From: Prevotella sp. P2-180
Lineage (GTDB): Bacteria; Bacteroidota; Bacteroidia; Bacteroidales; Bacteroidaceae
Assembly: GCF_002251435.1 (NCBI RefSeq)
Contig: NZ_NPJI01000103.1
Coordinates: forward strand, 33,999-97,998
Direction: 5' to 3'
DNA: 64,000 nt
The position numbers and the translations under genes are program-made. The notes under the pieces are model-generated. The model was not told the origin of the DNA and ran no database searches. It saw only the letters and a list, made by a program, of their open reading frames with translations. Positions 28,399 to 36,065 of this stretch are shown one piece after another (position 1 is the first letter of the stretch; the number at the start of each line of letters is the position of its first letter).

Positions 28399-29763
28399 TC
28401 ACTTCAGTCCCTCAAGCAGTTCCTTCAAGGCGAAGCCCATGCTGGGGCGTGGGGCGTTGTACATGTATAGCTTGCCCTCCTTGTCGTAGATGAGGAAGAA
28501 GGGGATGCCCTTCACGTTGAGGGCAGTGCCGAGAGTACCTTCGCTGTCGTGCCACTGGTTGCCGTGAACCTTCAGCTCTGCCATCTTCTTTTTCCAGGCC
28601 TCCTTGTTCTTGTCGATGGATATTGAGAGGAACACCACTTCGTCGCTCTCCAGTTCCGACTCAAGCTTCTGCAGATGGGGCACCTCACGGCAGCATGGCA
28701 CACACCACGACGCCCACATATCTATATATACATACTTACCGCGGAACTGGGCGAAGTCCATCTCCTTGCCGTCGGCATCCACCAGCTTCACGCTGGCTGG
28801 GAACGGACTGCCCTTCACCGTAGACCGGTTTGCCTTAAACGTGTTTACGTATTTCTTGTCGAGACCATGCTTTTGTGTCACCTCCTGCAGCTCAGCAAGG
28901 CCCTCTTCAAACTTGTTCTCATAGTCGAAGCGGCTAAGATATTTGTCCATCACTGCCTCACACACCTTTGTTGTGAGCTCGCTGCAGGTATAGTTGGCAT
29001 AGAGCGAGTCCATCTGCTCCTTCAGCGATGCCTGTCGTGGAAGGAAGTTAGCCACGAGCGATGGCACGATGGGGAATACTACACCCAAGGGGTTGTCCAC
29101 CACGCGATATGGCTTGTCCATCACCTCCTCACCCTTCACCGGCAGTGCATCCGGACGCACTCCAAGGATGTTGGGCAGCGAAATGAAGGAGTTGTATGTG
29201 GAGGTGTAAGCCCACATATTTATATATTTAGTCACCGTGGCGTCACATTTCGGGTAGACCGAGAGTATTGAGTCGGCTGCCACCTGGTATGCACGAAGCA
29301 TCGAGGTGAGTTCCGCCTTGTCGTCGGTTCGTTTTTCCCACATCATCCGGTCGTTGGCCGACACGAAACGTCCCATGGCCGAGAGGGCTTTGTTATTGTC
29401 GTCGTTGTCAGCCACCGGCATGTTGCCATCCATCGTCATGTCCACGGTGAGTGCGGCGTTGCCACTCTTTGCATACACTGGTACGATGGTCTGCGTCTGC
29501 TTGTATATAAAGATGAGTCGGTAGAGTCCTTCGGGCGATGCCTCCACATCGAGTGCAAACGTATTGCCGTCAAGGCTCATCTCTTCCGCCTTTGCATCTA
29601 CGGAAGACGACAACGGCTGTGCATACATCTTTACTCCCGCCAGTTCCTCATTTCCATTTTTCAAGTTTACCTTTAAGGTCTTTGTGTCAGCCATCGCAGA
29701 AGAAGATACAGCAAGGGCAATCACCAAAGACATTATATATACTAATAGCATAGTTTTCTTCAT
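28399..29763 (-). CDS. TlpA-like thiol-disulfide oxidoreductase, first gene of the leftward locus
   Basis: A 454-residue exported thioredoxin-fold protein. The start at 29763 (MKKTMLLVYIMSLVIALAV) gives a signal peptide and lies 32 bases after a near-consensus promoter; the frame is open 54 bases further up, across the promoter. The N-terminal region has beta-rich DUF4369-like sequence (TLKVNLKNGNEELAGVKMYA), then a helical middle. The C-terminal redoxin domain has ASVKLVDADGKEMDFAQFRGK, an active site WASWCVPC at about residue 351 with a third Cys next to it, and NVKGIPFFLIYDKEG with the cis-Pro. Its position at the head of the operon suggests that disulfide exchange is part of the pathway. 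Confidence 0.9.
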   Translation of the reverse strand: MKKTMLLVYIMSLVIALAVSSSAMADTKTLKVNLKNGNEELAGVKMYAQPLSSSVDAKAEEMSLDGNTFALDVEASPEGLYRLIFIYKQTQTIVPVYAKSGNAALTVDMTMDGNMPVADNDDNNKALSAMGRFVSANDRMMWEKRTDDKAELTSMLRAYQVAADSILSVYPKCDATVTKYINMWAYTSTYNSFISLPNILGVRPDALPVKGEEVMDKPYRVVDNPLGVVFPIVPSLVANFLPRQASLKEQMDSLYANYTCSELTTKVCEAVMDKYLSRFDYENKFEEGLAELQEVTQKHGLDKKYVNTFKANRSTVKGSPFPASVKLVDADGKEMDFAQFRGKYVYIDMWASWCVPCCREVPHLQKLESELESDEVVFLSISIDKNKEAWKKKMAELKVHGNQWHDSEGTLGTALNVKGIPFFLIYDKEGKLYMYNAPRPSMGFALKELLEGLK

Positions 29764-29794
29764 AGATGATATTATTTTGCTTAAGAAATCCGTG

Positions 29795-29826
29795 CAAATA
29801 TAGAAAGAAATATCCAAACCTCCAAA
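29795..29826 (-). promoter_or_regulatory. Promoter of the leftward SusCD locus
   Basis: On the minus strand TTTG (29823-29826), a 20-base spacer and TATATTTG (29795-29802) match the consensus. It drives the TlpA-like gene and probably the operon down to 19.2 kb. Confidence 0.82.
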
Positions 29827-30062
29827 TTTTATTGCATATTTATTACAGAAATATGTTGTTTTGCCCCAAAAATGCTATATTACCCGCACTTATCAACACT
29901 TTTGTATAAAAAACAGTTTCTTATTGTCTTTTTGACACTTATAAAAGCGTCCATACTCTTCATGAGTACAAATATAAGACAGATAACATTACAATAATGA
30001 TATTACTCTACAAGCCTCAAACAACAAAATTTGCATAAATCAGAAAAAAAAGTAGAAAATCC

Positions 30063-30093
30063 TTTGCAGTTTCAGATTTTTGCTTTACCTTTG
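30063..30093 (+). promoter_or_regulatory. Promoter of the isomerase gene
   Basis: TTTG (30063-30066), a 19-base spacer and TACCTTTG (30086-30093), about 38 bases before the start codon. The 314-base gap between the two divergent genes (29818-30131) is otherwise AT-rich with no gene seen. Confidence 0.85.
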
Positions 30094-30131
30094 CAAAAAT
30101 GAATCATTAATTATAAAAAAATAAATCTTTT

Positions 30132-31610
30132 ATGCAAAGTACTAACATTCCACAAGTCAAGCTCGGCATCATCGCCGTTAGCCGTGACTGTTTTCCAATC
30201 GCGCTGTCAACACAGCGTCGTGAGAACATCGTGAAAGCCTACAAAGGCGAACTCTTTAACTGTCAGACAACTGTCGAGAATGAGAAAGATATGCTCAAGG
30301 CAGTGGCAGAAGTGAAAGAAGCTGGATGCAACGCTCTCGTAGTGTTCCTCGGCAACTTCGGTCCTGAGACTCCCGAAACTCTTATTGCAAAGAACTTCGA
30401 CGGTCCTTGCATGTTTGTAGCTGCTGCTGAAGGCGACGGCGACATGATCAATGGTCGTGGCGACGCTTACTGCGGTATGCTCAACTGCTCTTACAACCTC
30501 GGCATGCGCCACCTCAAGGGCTATATCCCCGAATATCCTGTAGGTACAGCAGAGGAAGTGGCTCAGATGATGGCAGAGTTCGTTCCCGTAGCTCGCGTTA
30601 TCATCGGTCTGAAGGGCCTGAAGATTATCACATTCGGTCCACGTCCTCAGGACTTCTTCGCCTGCAACGCTCCTATCAAGGGCTTGTACGAACTCGGCGT
30701 AGAGGTAGAGGAGAACTCTGAGCTCGACCTGCTCGTAGCTTACAAGAAGCACGAGAACGACCCACGCATCGACGCAGTTTGCGAAGATATGGCAAAGGAA
30801 ATGGGCGAAGGCTGCTACTACCCAACTCTGAGCCGCCGCATGGCACAGTTCGAACTCACTCTGCTCGACTGGGCTGAGGAGCACAAGGGCTCACGCCAGT
30901 ATGTAGCATTCGCCGACAAGTGCTGGCCTGCATTCCCAAGCCAGTTCGGTTTCGAGCCTTGCTACGTAAACAGCCGTCTCGTAAGCCGCGGTATTCCTGT
31001 TGCCTGCGAGGTTGACATCTACGGTGCTCTCTCTGAGTACATCGGTATGTGTGCAAGCGACGACACCGTTACTCTGCTCGACATCAACAACTCTGTACCA
31101 AAGTACATCTACGACGAAGACATCATCGGCAAGTACGGCTACAAGCTCACCGACACCTTCATGGGCTTCCACTGCGGTAACACTCCTCAGTGCAAGATGT
31201 GCTCTAACCGCAAGATCAAGTATCAGCTCATTCAGAACCGTCTGCTTGAGAACGGTGGCGAGCCAGACTTCACTCGTGGTACTCTTGAGGGCGACATCGC
31301 AGCCAGCGACATCACATTCTATCGCCTGCAGTGCGACTCTCAGGGCAACCTCCGCTCTTACATCGCAGAGGGTGAAGTGCTCGACGTTCCTACACGCTCG
31401 TTCGGTGGTATCGGTATCTTCGCTATTCCTGAGATGGGCCGCTTCTATCGCCACGTCCTCATCCAGAAGGGCTATCCTCACCACGGTGCAGTTGCCTTCT
31501 CTCACATCGGCAAGACACTCTTCGAGGTGTTCAAGTACTTAGGCATTCAGGACATCGCCTACAACCAGCCGAAGTCCCTGCCTTATCCAACAGAGAACCC
31601 TTGGGCATAA
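30132..31610 (+). CDS. L-fucose/L-arabinose isomerase-family protein
   Basis: A 492-residue cytoplasmic protein of the fucose/arabinose isomerase fold, which interconverts aldoses and ketoses using a metal. Seen: the N-terminal Rossmann-like part VKLGIIAVSRDCFP, GCNALVVFLGNFGPETPE in the second domain, and conserved acidic and His residues in CEVDIYGALSEYIGM and MGFHCGNTPQC. Codon use is strongly biased (many CTC, GGC, ATC, GTA), which suggests high expression, and the gene has a near-consensus promoter and its own terminator. The sugar is not clear: fucose, arabinose or a related aldose. No fucose kinase or aldolase is next to it, so it may serve another pathway. Confidence 0.82.
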   Translation: MQSTNIPQVKLGIIAVSRDCFPIALSTQRRENIVKAYKGELFNCQTTVENEKDMLKAVAEVKEAGCNALVVFLGNFGPETPETLIAKNFDGPCMFVAAAEGDGDMINGRGDAYCGMLNCSYNLGMRHLKGYIPEYPVGTAEEVAQMMAEFVPVARVIIGLKGLKIITFGPRPQDFFACNAPIKGLYELGVEVEENSELDLLVAYKKHENDPRIDAVCEDMAKEMGEGCYYPTLSRRMAQFELTLLDWAEEHKGSRQYVAFADKCWPAFPSQFGFEPCYVNSRLVSRGIPVACEVDIYGALSEYIGMCASDDTVTLLDINNSVPKYIYDEDIIGKYGYKLTDTFMGFHCGNTPQCKMCSNRKIKYQLIQNRLLENGGEPDFTRGTLEGDIAASDITFYRLQCDSQGNLRSYIAEGEVLDVPTRSFGGIGIFAIPEMGRFYRHVLIQKGYPHHGAVAFSHIGKTLFEVFKYLGIQDIAYNQPKSLPYPTENPWA

Positions 31611-31631
31611 CACACATTATTAATTATATAT

Positions 31632-31658
31632 AAGGCAGGCTCAAAAGGCCTGCCTTTT
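31632..31658 (+). terminator. Terminator of the isomerase gene
   Basis: AAGGCAGGC (31632-31640) pairs perfectly with GCCTGCCTT (31648-31656) around a 7-base loop, followed by Ts. Confidence 0.85.
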
Positions 31659-31698
31659 ATGACGATTTCCCCTTAAACATTTGTTCGGCAAGTTTTGT

Positions 31699-32646
31699 AT
31701 GAAACAATTAATTATCTTTATTTCATTATTCTGTGCCTTTGGTATATCTTCATTTGCACAGAACACCAAGTTCGGCAAACCCACCAAAGAAGAATGGGAG
31801 CTTAACAGTGTAAGTTTTGCCCCAAATGCCGAAGCTGTAGTGCTCTATAAGTCCGTAGATGTGTCCTACAAACTCCAAAGTGGCTTCAACGCCTTAGGCA
31901 GCGGAGGCGAAGGCTCGCTCGACGACAACCAATTCGCCCCTTCTGGCACCAACAAGGACATCAATCCGGAAAACACCTCCATGCTCTACAAAGTCAATGT
32001 GAGAATAAAGATTCTCAAAGACAGCGGTGCCGCTTATTCAGCAATGGACATCATATCTTTCAACGACGATGAAGATTTTGACTGTCGCGACGAGTTCTAT
32101 GAGATGAACATTACTCTATTCAGGCAGGTAAACGGCAAGGTAAAGAAAAAGAGACTATCAGCCGCAAATATTAAGGACGAGAGAATAGACAACCACTACT
32201 GCATACGCCACATCCGCATTCCCGACGTAAAAGCCGGCGACATCCTGGAATACCAATACCAATTGACCAGCACCCGCAGCACATACATCTACGACACGCA
32301 GTTGCAGGAAAGCATACCTGTACTCTACTCAAAATGCAAGATGGAAATACCAAACATTCTCCAGTTCAACGTCAACAGACCCATAATTCCGAACGTGACA
32401 GCTTCTGTGGCTTTGGGTAGTATAATAATGGCAAGTACAAACAACGACTATAAACTCGCCAAAAAGGTCGTAAGCAATGTCTACACCATCGAAGCCCGCA
32501 ATCTTCCTGCCTATGCAGGTGAGATTAATCTTCAGAACCTTTCGAGTGGCGAGGTACATTGCGTGCGCACCCAACTGAAAGACAAACGCTACGACGTGAA
32601 GCCCGACGTGTCCGGTCCCGTACGCCATTTGGTGATTGGAAGATAA
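31699..32646 (+). CDS. Short exported DUF3857-like protein, possibly truncated
   Basis: A 315-residue protein. The start is the ATG at 31699 (MKQLIIFISLFCAFGISSFAQ, a clear signal peptide); the frame is open upstream only by a TTG. The body looks like the DUF3857 domain seen before transglutaminase-like domains: AVVLYKSVDVSYKL, VRIKILKDSG, IRIPDVKAGDILEYQYQLTSTRSTYIYDTQLQESIPVLYSKCKMEIPN. Members with a full architecture continue into a Cys-His-Asp transglutaminase core; here the protein stops soon after the expected end of DUF3857 (KPDVSGPVRHLVIGR). It may be a natural short form or a truncated gene. Role unknown, periplasmic or outer membrane. Confidence 0.68.
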   Translation: MKQLIIFISLFCAFGISSFAQNTKFGKPTKEEWELNSVSFAPNAEAVVLYKSVDVSYKLQSGFNALGSGGEGSLDDNQFAPSGTNKDINPENTSMLYKVNVRIKILKDSGAAYSAMDIISFNDDEDFDCRDEFYEMNITLFRQVNGKVKKKRLSAANIKDERIDNHYCIRHIRIPDVKAGDILEYQYQLTSTRSTYIYDTQLQESIPVLYSKCKMEIPNILQFNVNRPIIPNVTASVALGSIIMASTNNDYKLAKKVVSNVYTIEARNLPAYAGEINLQNLSSGEVHCVRTQLKDKRYDVKPDVSGPVRHLVIGR

Positions 32647-32771
32647 GTTTTGCCTGTATCATGACTATTGATTAATATACAGAACAGACTGTATTGATTT
32701 TCTCACTCAGGCTATTCAGTATATATCACTAAGCCTATTATATATTTATGTAACCACCCTGTTCGTTTTAC

Positions 32772-32850
32772 GTTCCCCACTGCGGTATGTACATTCCGCA
32801 GTGGGGAACGTACATACCGCAATGGGGAATGTACATACCGCACTGCGGAA
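32772..32850. repeat. Hairpin plus three 21-base tandem repeats
   Basis: GTTCCCCACTGCGG (32772-32785) pairs perfectly with CCGCAGTGGGGAAC (32796-32809). From 32788 three 21-base units follow (32788-32808, 32809-32829, 32830-32850) that differ by a few bases around GTACATACCGCA and TGGGGAA. The array lies in a 418-base gap with no gene. Each unit is itself close to the reverse complement of the left arm, so the array can form alternative stems. Confidence 0.88.
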
Positions 32851-32957
32851 CATAAAACAAAAGCCTGTTCTTACGACATTGGAACAGCTTAAGTGAACAC
32901 TTTCCGCCAACTGTATTCACACATTCACCACTACTATCCACATACCACAACAGCCAC

Positions 32958-33057
32958 GTGTAGGGTCTTACCTCGTGTAAGACCGCCCTCTACAACGATA
33001 ACAAATTAAAAAATCCCCTCATTTCCTTTGCCGTTTCAGAATTAATTCGTAATTTTG
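32958..33057 (+). promoter_or_regulatory. vsr promoter region, repeat copy 1 (hairpin plus promoter)
   Basis: A hairpin GGTCTTAC (32964-32971)/GTAAGACC (32977-32984) with loop CTCGT lies upstream of TTTG (33027-33030), a 19-base spacer and TAATTTTG (33050-33057). The -7 element is only 8 bases before the annotated vsr ATG, so the mRNA is nearly leaderless or translation starts at the next ATG (33074). The same block recurs at 33597 and 37438. Confidence 0.85.
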
Positions 33058-33064
33058 CGGCAAG

Positions 33065-33565
33065 ATGGATAAGATGACAAAGGAGCAGCGCCACCGTTGC
33101 ATGGCTGCAATAAAGAGCAAGGGAACACGCCCCGAGATACTTGTGCGCAAGTATCTCTTTGCCCGTGGCTTCCGCTATCGCCTCAACCATCCCCGACTCC
33201 CCGGCCATCCCGACATCGTACTGCGCAAATACCGCACTGTCATCTTTGTCAACGGTTGCTTCTGGCATGGACACGAAGGTTGCGACAGCTTCAAGATGCC
33301 CAAGACCAACACCGACTTTTGGGAAAACAAAATCCGACGCAACAAACAACGCGACATCGACGAACAACGCCAGATAGCCTCAATGGGCTGGCACTGCATC
33401 ACCATCTGGGAATGTAAGCTCAAGCCCCACTGCCGCCAGCAAACTCTCGACTCCCTCGCCCTAACCCTCTACCGCATCTACCTCGCCGACCACACCGTCC
33501 GCCACTACCGTCTGCCCGACTCCGAGGATATCCCCATGGCGGCCGAGCCTGCACCCGAAGAATAA
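33065..33565 (+). CDS. vsr: Very-short-patch (Vsr) mismatch endonuclease
   Basis: A 166-residue endonuclease that nicks next to T:G mismatches left by deamination of 5-methylcytosine. Family features are clear: RHRCMAAIKSKGTRPEILVRK, the metal-site GHPDIV (Asp near residue 49), FVNGCFWHGHEGC (zinc-site Cys and His), and FWENKIRRNKQRD. The C-terminal tail from about residue 145 is Ala/Glu/Pro-rich. The start at 33065 gives MDKMTKEQR; MTKEQR at 33074 is an alternative. No cytosine methyltransferase, the usual partner, lies anywhere in the window. It opens the defence island. Confidence 0.93.
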   Translation: MDKMTKEQRHRCMAAIKSKGTRPEILVRKYLFARGFRYRLNHPRLPGHPDIVLRKYRTVIFVNGCFWHGHEGCDSFKMPKTNTDFWENKIRRNKQRDIDEQRQIASMGWHCITIWECKLKPHCRQQTLDSLALTLYRIYLADHTVRHYRLPDSEDIPMAAEPAPEE

Positions 33566-33742
33566 CATCTCCCCTTGATGTATCTTTATTCCGCCTCGTA
33601 TAGGGTTTTACCTCGTATAAGACCGCCCTCTTCATGAATAACGAAATAAAAATCCCCTCATTTCCTTTGCTGTTTCAGAATTAATTCGTAAATTTGCGCT
33701 GTAAAGTGTGTACATACGTGCACACTAATCGAATGAAACAAC
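33525..33742 (+). repeat. About 220-bp direct repeat, copy 2, carrying a promoter
   Basis: This stretch (the last codons of vsr, the spacer, a hairpin at 33604-33624, the promoter TTTG 33666-33669 and TAAATTTG 33689-33696, and GTGTGTACATACGTGCACAC at 33706-33725) matches 37359-37580 almost base for base. The imperfect palindrome just after the -7 element sits where a repressor would bind. The hairpin arm has a changed base that still allows a G-U pair. Confidence 0.92.
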
Positions 33743-33971
33743 AAAAAAAATAACAATATAACATCGTAATTATATGACATAAAACGAAATATAAATTTTT
33801 GACATCCCTGACTCGACTGAGGTACCAAACTTGCGAATAAATAACGTCAGTTCGGTTTAGGCAACGGATGTCTGCGCTCTCAACTACGGGGCGTGGACTG
33901 GAAACGAGAAAGAGGGCTTTTTGTTTGCCCCTCCGAATTGTTAAAGTTTTAAGTGTGCAACAAGTATTATT
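33743..33971 (+). other. Leader region upstream of the DUF2075 gene, no gene seen
   Basis: About 230 bases between the repeated promoter and the DUF2075 start. The first half is very AT-rich; the second half (33810-33930) has more GC, including GGGGC and GCCCC segments that could pair. If transcription begins at the repeat promoter, the mRNA leader would be about 270 bases. I see no open frame with a known match and no recognised RNA family. Confidence 0.5.
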
Positions 33972-36038
33972 ATGGCTGCTAAAAGATTTTACTATTCTGA
34001 CACTATTACAGATTTTTTGAATCGCAATACAGATGAAATCATTGGCAAACTCACATTGTCTTCACAACACGACATCAATGATGAGACTGCTCAGTCGTGG
34101 ACAGAAGAAATATTGACTCTTCATAATACCCTTTTGCCATATTCTGGCAATGGAAGTGTCTATTTCGAGTACAACATTCCACGAATGGGACGTCGTGCAG
34201 ATGTTATTGTGGTTATTAATGGAATAGTTTTTGTTTTAGAATATAAAACCTCAGAACAGAAATTCCAACGTGACGCAATTTTACAGGTCTGGGATTATGC
34301 ACTTGATTTGAAGAATTTTCAGGAAGGAAGTCTTAATCGTATTCTTATACCAATACTCGTTGCACCCAAAGAGAAGGATTCTCATTGTAAACTCGATCTC
34401 AAGCACTTTGAAGATAATGTCTATGAACCTTTAATGGTAAATTCAAATAATCTCGGTAAAGCGTTTGAAAAAGTACTTGATGATATTAAATGCCAACCAC
34501 AACCGACTTATGATGATGACATTTGGGCAAAAAGTGGCTACTCACCAACTCCAACCATAATAGAGGCTGCTATAGCGCTATACGAGGAGAATACTGTTGA
34601 GGATATTACAAAACATAGTGGAGATATTGACAAAGCGTCCACAGAATTAAATTTAATAATTGATTATTGCCGTGAAAACAGCCGCAAAGCAATATGTTTC
34701 ATTACTGGTGTTCCAGGTGCAGGCAAAACCTTAATCGGATTAAATACCGCCATCGATCAGTTCAATCGTGGCGAAAAAGCAGTCTATCTTTCTGGCAACT
34801 TCCCTCTCGTCGAGGTGCTACAAGAAGCATTGACTCGTGACTATATGCGTCGTGAGAAGGTCAAGGCAAAGCAAGAAGGACGCAAACCATGCACCAAGGA
34901 AGAAGCCAAAAGTAAGGTCAAGGCTTTCATTCAGATGATCCACCATTATCGCGACCTCTACATAGAAGGAACTGAGGTTGTCGGAAACGAGATAAAGCCT
35001 ATCGAAGGCTACTTCCAGAGCCATACCGACAAGGCATACATTCCGGCTGAACATGTTGCCATCTTCGACGAAGCCCAGCGAGCATGGACGGGAGAAGAAC
35101 TAAAACGTTTCATGCGTGAAAAGAAAGGCATCAAGGATTTCCCTTACAGCGAACCAGAATACCTCATCAGTTGTATGGATCGACAAACGGATTGGGGTGT
35201 AGTAGTTTGCCTCGTGGGTAACGGACAAGCCATCAACAAGGGCGAAGCCGGATTGACTGAATGGATTGAATCCATCCACAGACGCTATCAGGATTGGGAT
35301 GTATACATGTCTGAATACCTCATTGACTCTGGCGATGTGAGTAAAGAAGAACTTGCACTTATTAAGCAACAGTTAAAGCCTCGCGAAGATCTTCACCTGA
35401 AGATGTCTATGCGTTCTTTCCGTTCAGAGAAGGTTAGCATATTCGTCAACCAACTTCTTGCGTTGAAGAAAGAGGAAGCTGCCGCCACATTGAAGGAACT
35501 TGGTAATTATCCAATTGTTCTAACACGTTCATTGGAAACAGCCAAACAATGGTTGCGCGACCATGCCAGAGGTAGCGAACGCATTGGGCTTCTCGCTAGC
35601 AGTAAAGCAGAGCGACTGAAGGCTATAAGTATCAACGTGCGCTATCAACCCGACTTTGTCCATTGGTTCCTCGAAGACGACTCGGACATTCGTTCCAGTA
35701 ATGCCCTCGAAGACACCCTTACCGAGTTCAAGGTTCAAGGACTTGAAATAGACTGGGCATGTGTGGCTTGGGATGCCGACCTTCGCCTAAACAAAGAGCA
35801 AACAAGTTGGCAGCACTTACAACTTCGTTCTGGTACCAAGTGGCAGAACATTAACAAGCCCATTAATCAAGAGTACCAAATCAATGCCTATCGAGTCCTC
35901 CTTACCCGAGCACGCCAAGGCATGGTAATCGTAGTACCCGATGGTAGTCATGACGTACCACCAGACGAGACACGCAAGCCAGAGTGGTATGATGGCATTT
36001 ACAATTATCTGAAAGAAATAGGAATAAAGGAGATATAA
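33972..36038 (+). CDS. DUF2075 P-loop ATPase/helicase-like protein with N-terminal nuclease-like domain
   Basis: A 688-residue protein. The first ~130 residues include RRADVIVVINGIVFVLEYKTSEQ, in which Asp77 and the E90-Y-K92 triad fit a PD-(D/E)XK nuclease or a relative. The DUF2075 core has Walker A GVPGAGKT near residue 249, an aspartate-rich Walker B segment VAIFDEAQRAWTGEE near residue 366, a sensor-like VVCLVGNGQAINKGE, and RVLLTRARQGMVIVVP near residue 640, the arginine-bearing motif VI of SF1-type enzymes. DUF2075 genes are frequent in mobile and defence regions. The DUF1016 nuclease follows after 27 bases, so the two probably work as a pair. Its action on DNA or RNA is unknown. Confidence 0.85.
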   Translation: MAAKRFYYSDTITDFLNRNTDEIIGKLTLSSQHDINDETAQSWTEEILTLHNTLLPYSGNGSVYFEYNIPRMGRRADVIVVINGIVFVLEYKTSEQKFQRDAILQVWDYALDLKNFQEGSLNRILIPILVAPKEKDSHCKLDLKHFEDNVYEPLMVNSNNLGKAFEKVLDDIKCQPQPTYDDDIWAKSGYSPTPTIIEAAIALYEENTVEDITKHSGDIDKASTELNLIIDYCRENSRKAICFITGVPGAGKTLIGLNTAIDQFNRGEKAVYLSGNFPLVEVLQEALTRDYMRREKVKAKQEGRKPCTKEEAKSKVKAFIQMIHHYRDLYIEGTEVVGNEIKPIEGYFQSHTDKAYIPAEHVAIFDEAQRAWTGEELKRFMREKKGIKDFPYSEPEYLISCMDRQTDWGVVVCLVGNGQAINKGEAGLTEWIESIHRRYQDWDVYMSEYLIDSGDVSKEELALIKQQLKPREDLHLKMSMRSFRSEKVSIFVNQLLALKKEEAAATLKELGNYPIVLTRSLETAKQWLRDHARGSERIGLLASSKAERLKAISINVRYQPDFVHWFLEDDSDIRSSNALEDTLTEFKVQGLEIDWACVAWDADLRLNKEQTSWQHLQLRSGTKWQNINKPINQEYQINAYRVLLTRARQGMVIVVPDGSHDVPPDETRKPEWYDGIYNYLKEIGIKEI

Positions 36039-36065
36039 AGTCTGTTTTAATGGCAAATTCAAGTT

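Noticed and set aside
32788..32850. CRISPR array
   Set aside because: Three 21-base units adjoin directly with no spacers.
32768..32950. Minus-strand open frame with repeated Cys-Gly-Met-Tyr units
   Set aside because: It is just the reading of the 21-base tandem repeat and has no start or ribosome-site context.
33065..33565. Vsr as part of a complete Dcm/Vsr repair pair
   Set aside because: No cytosine methyltransferase is found in the window, so the pair cannot be claimed.
33800..33960. Retron or CRISPR-like non-coding RNA partner
   Set aside because: No reverse transcriptase is next to it and I could not identify a diagnostic RNA structure; kept only as an unexplained leader.
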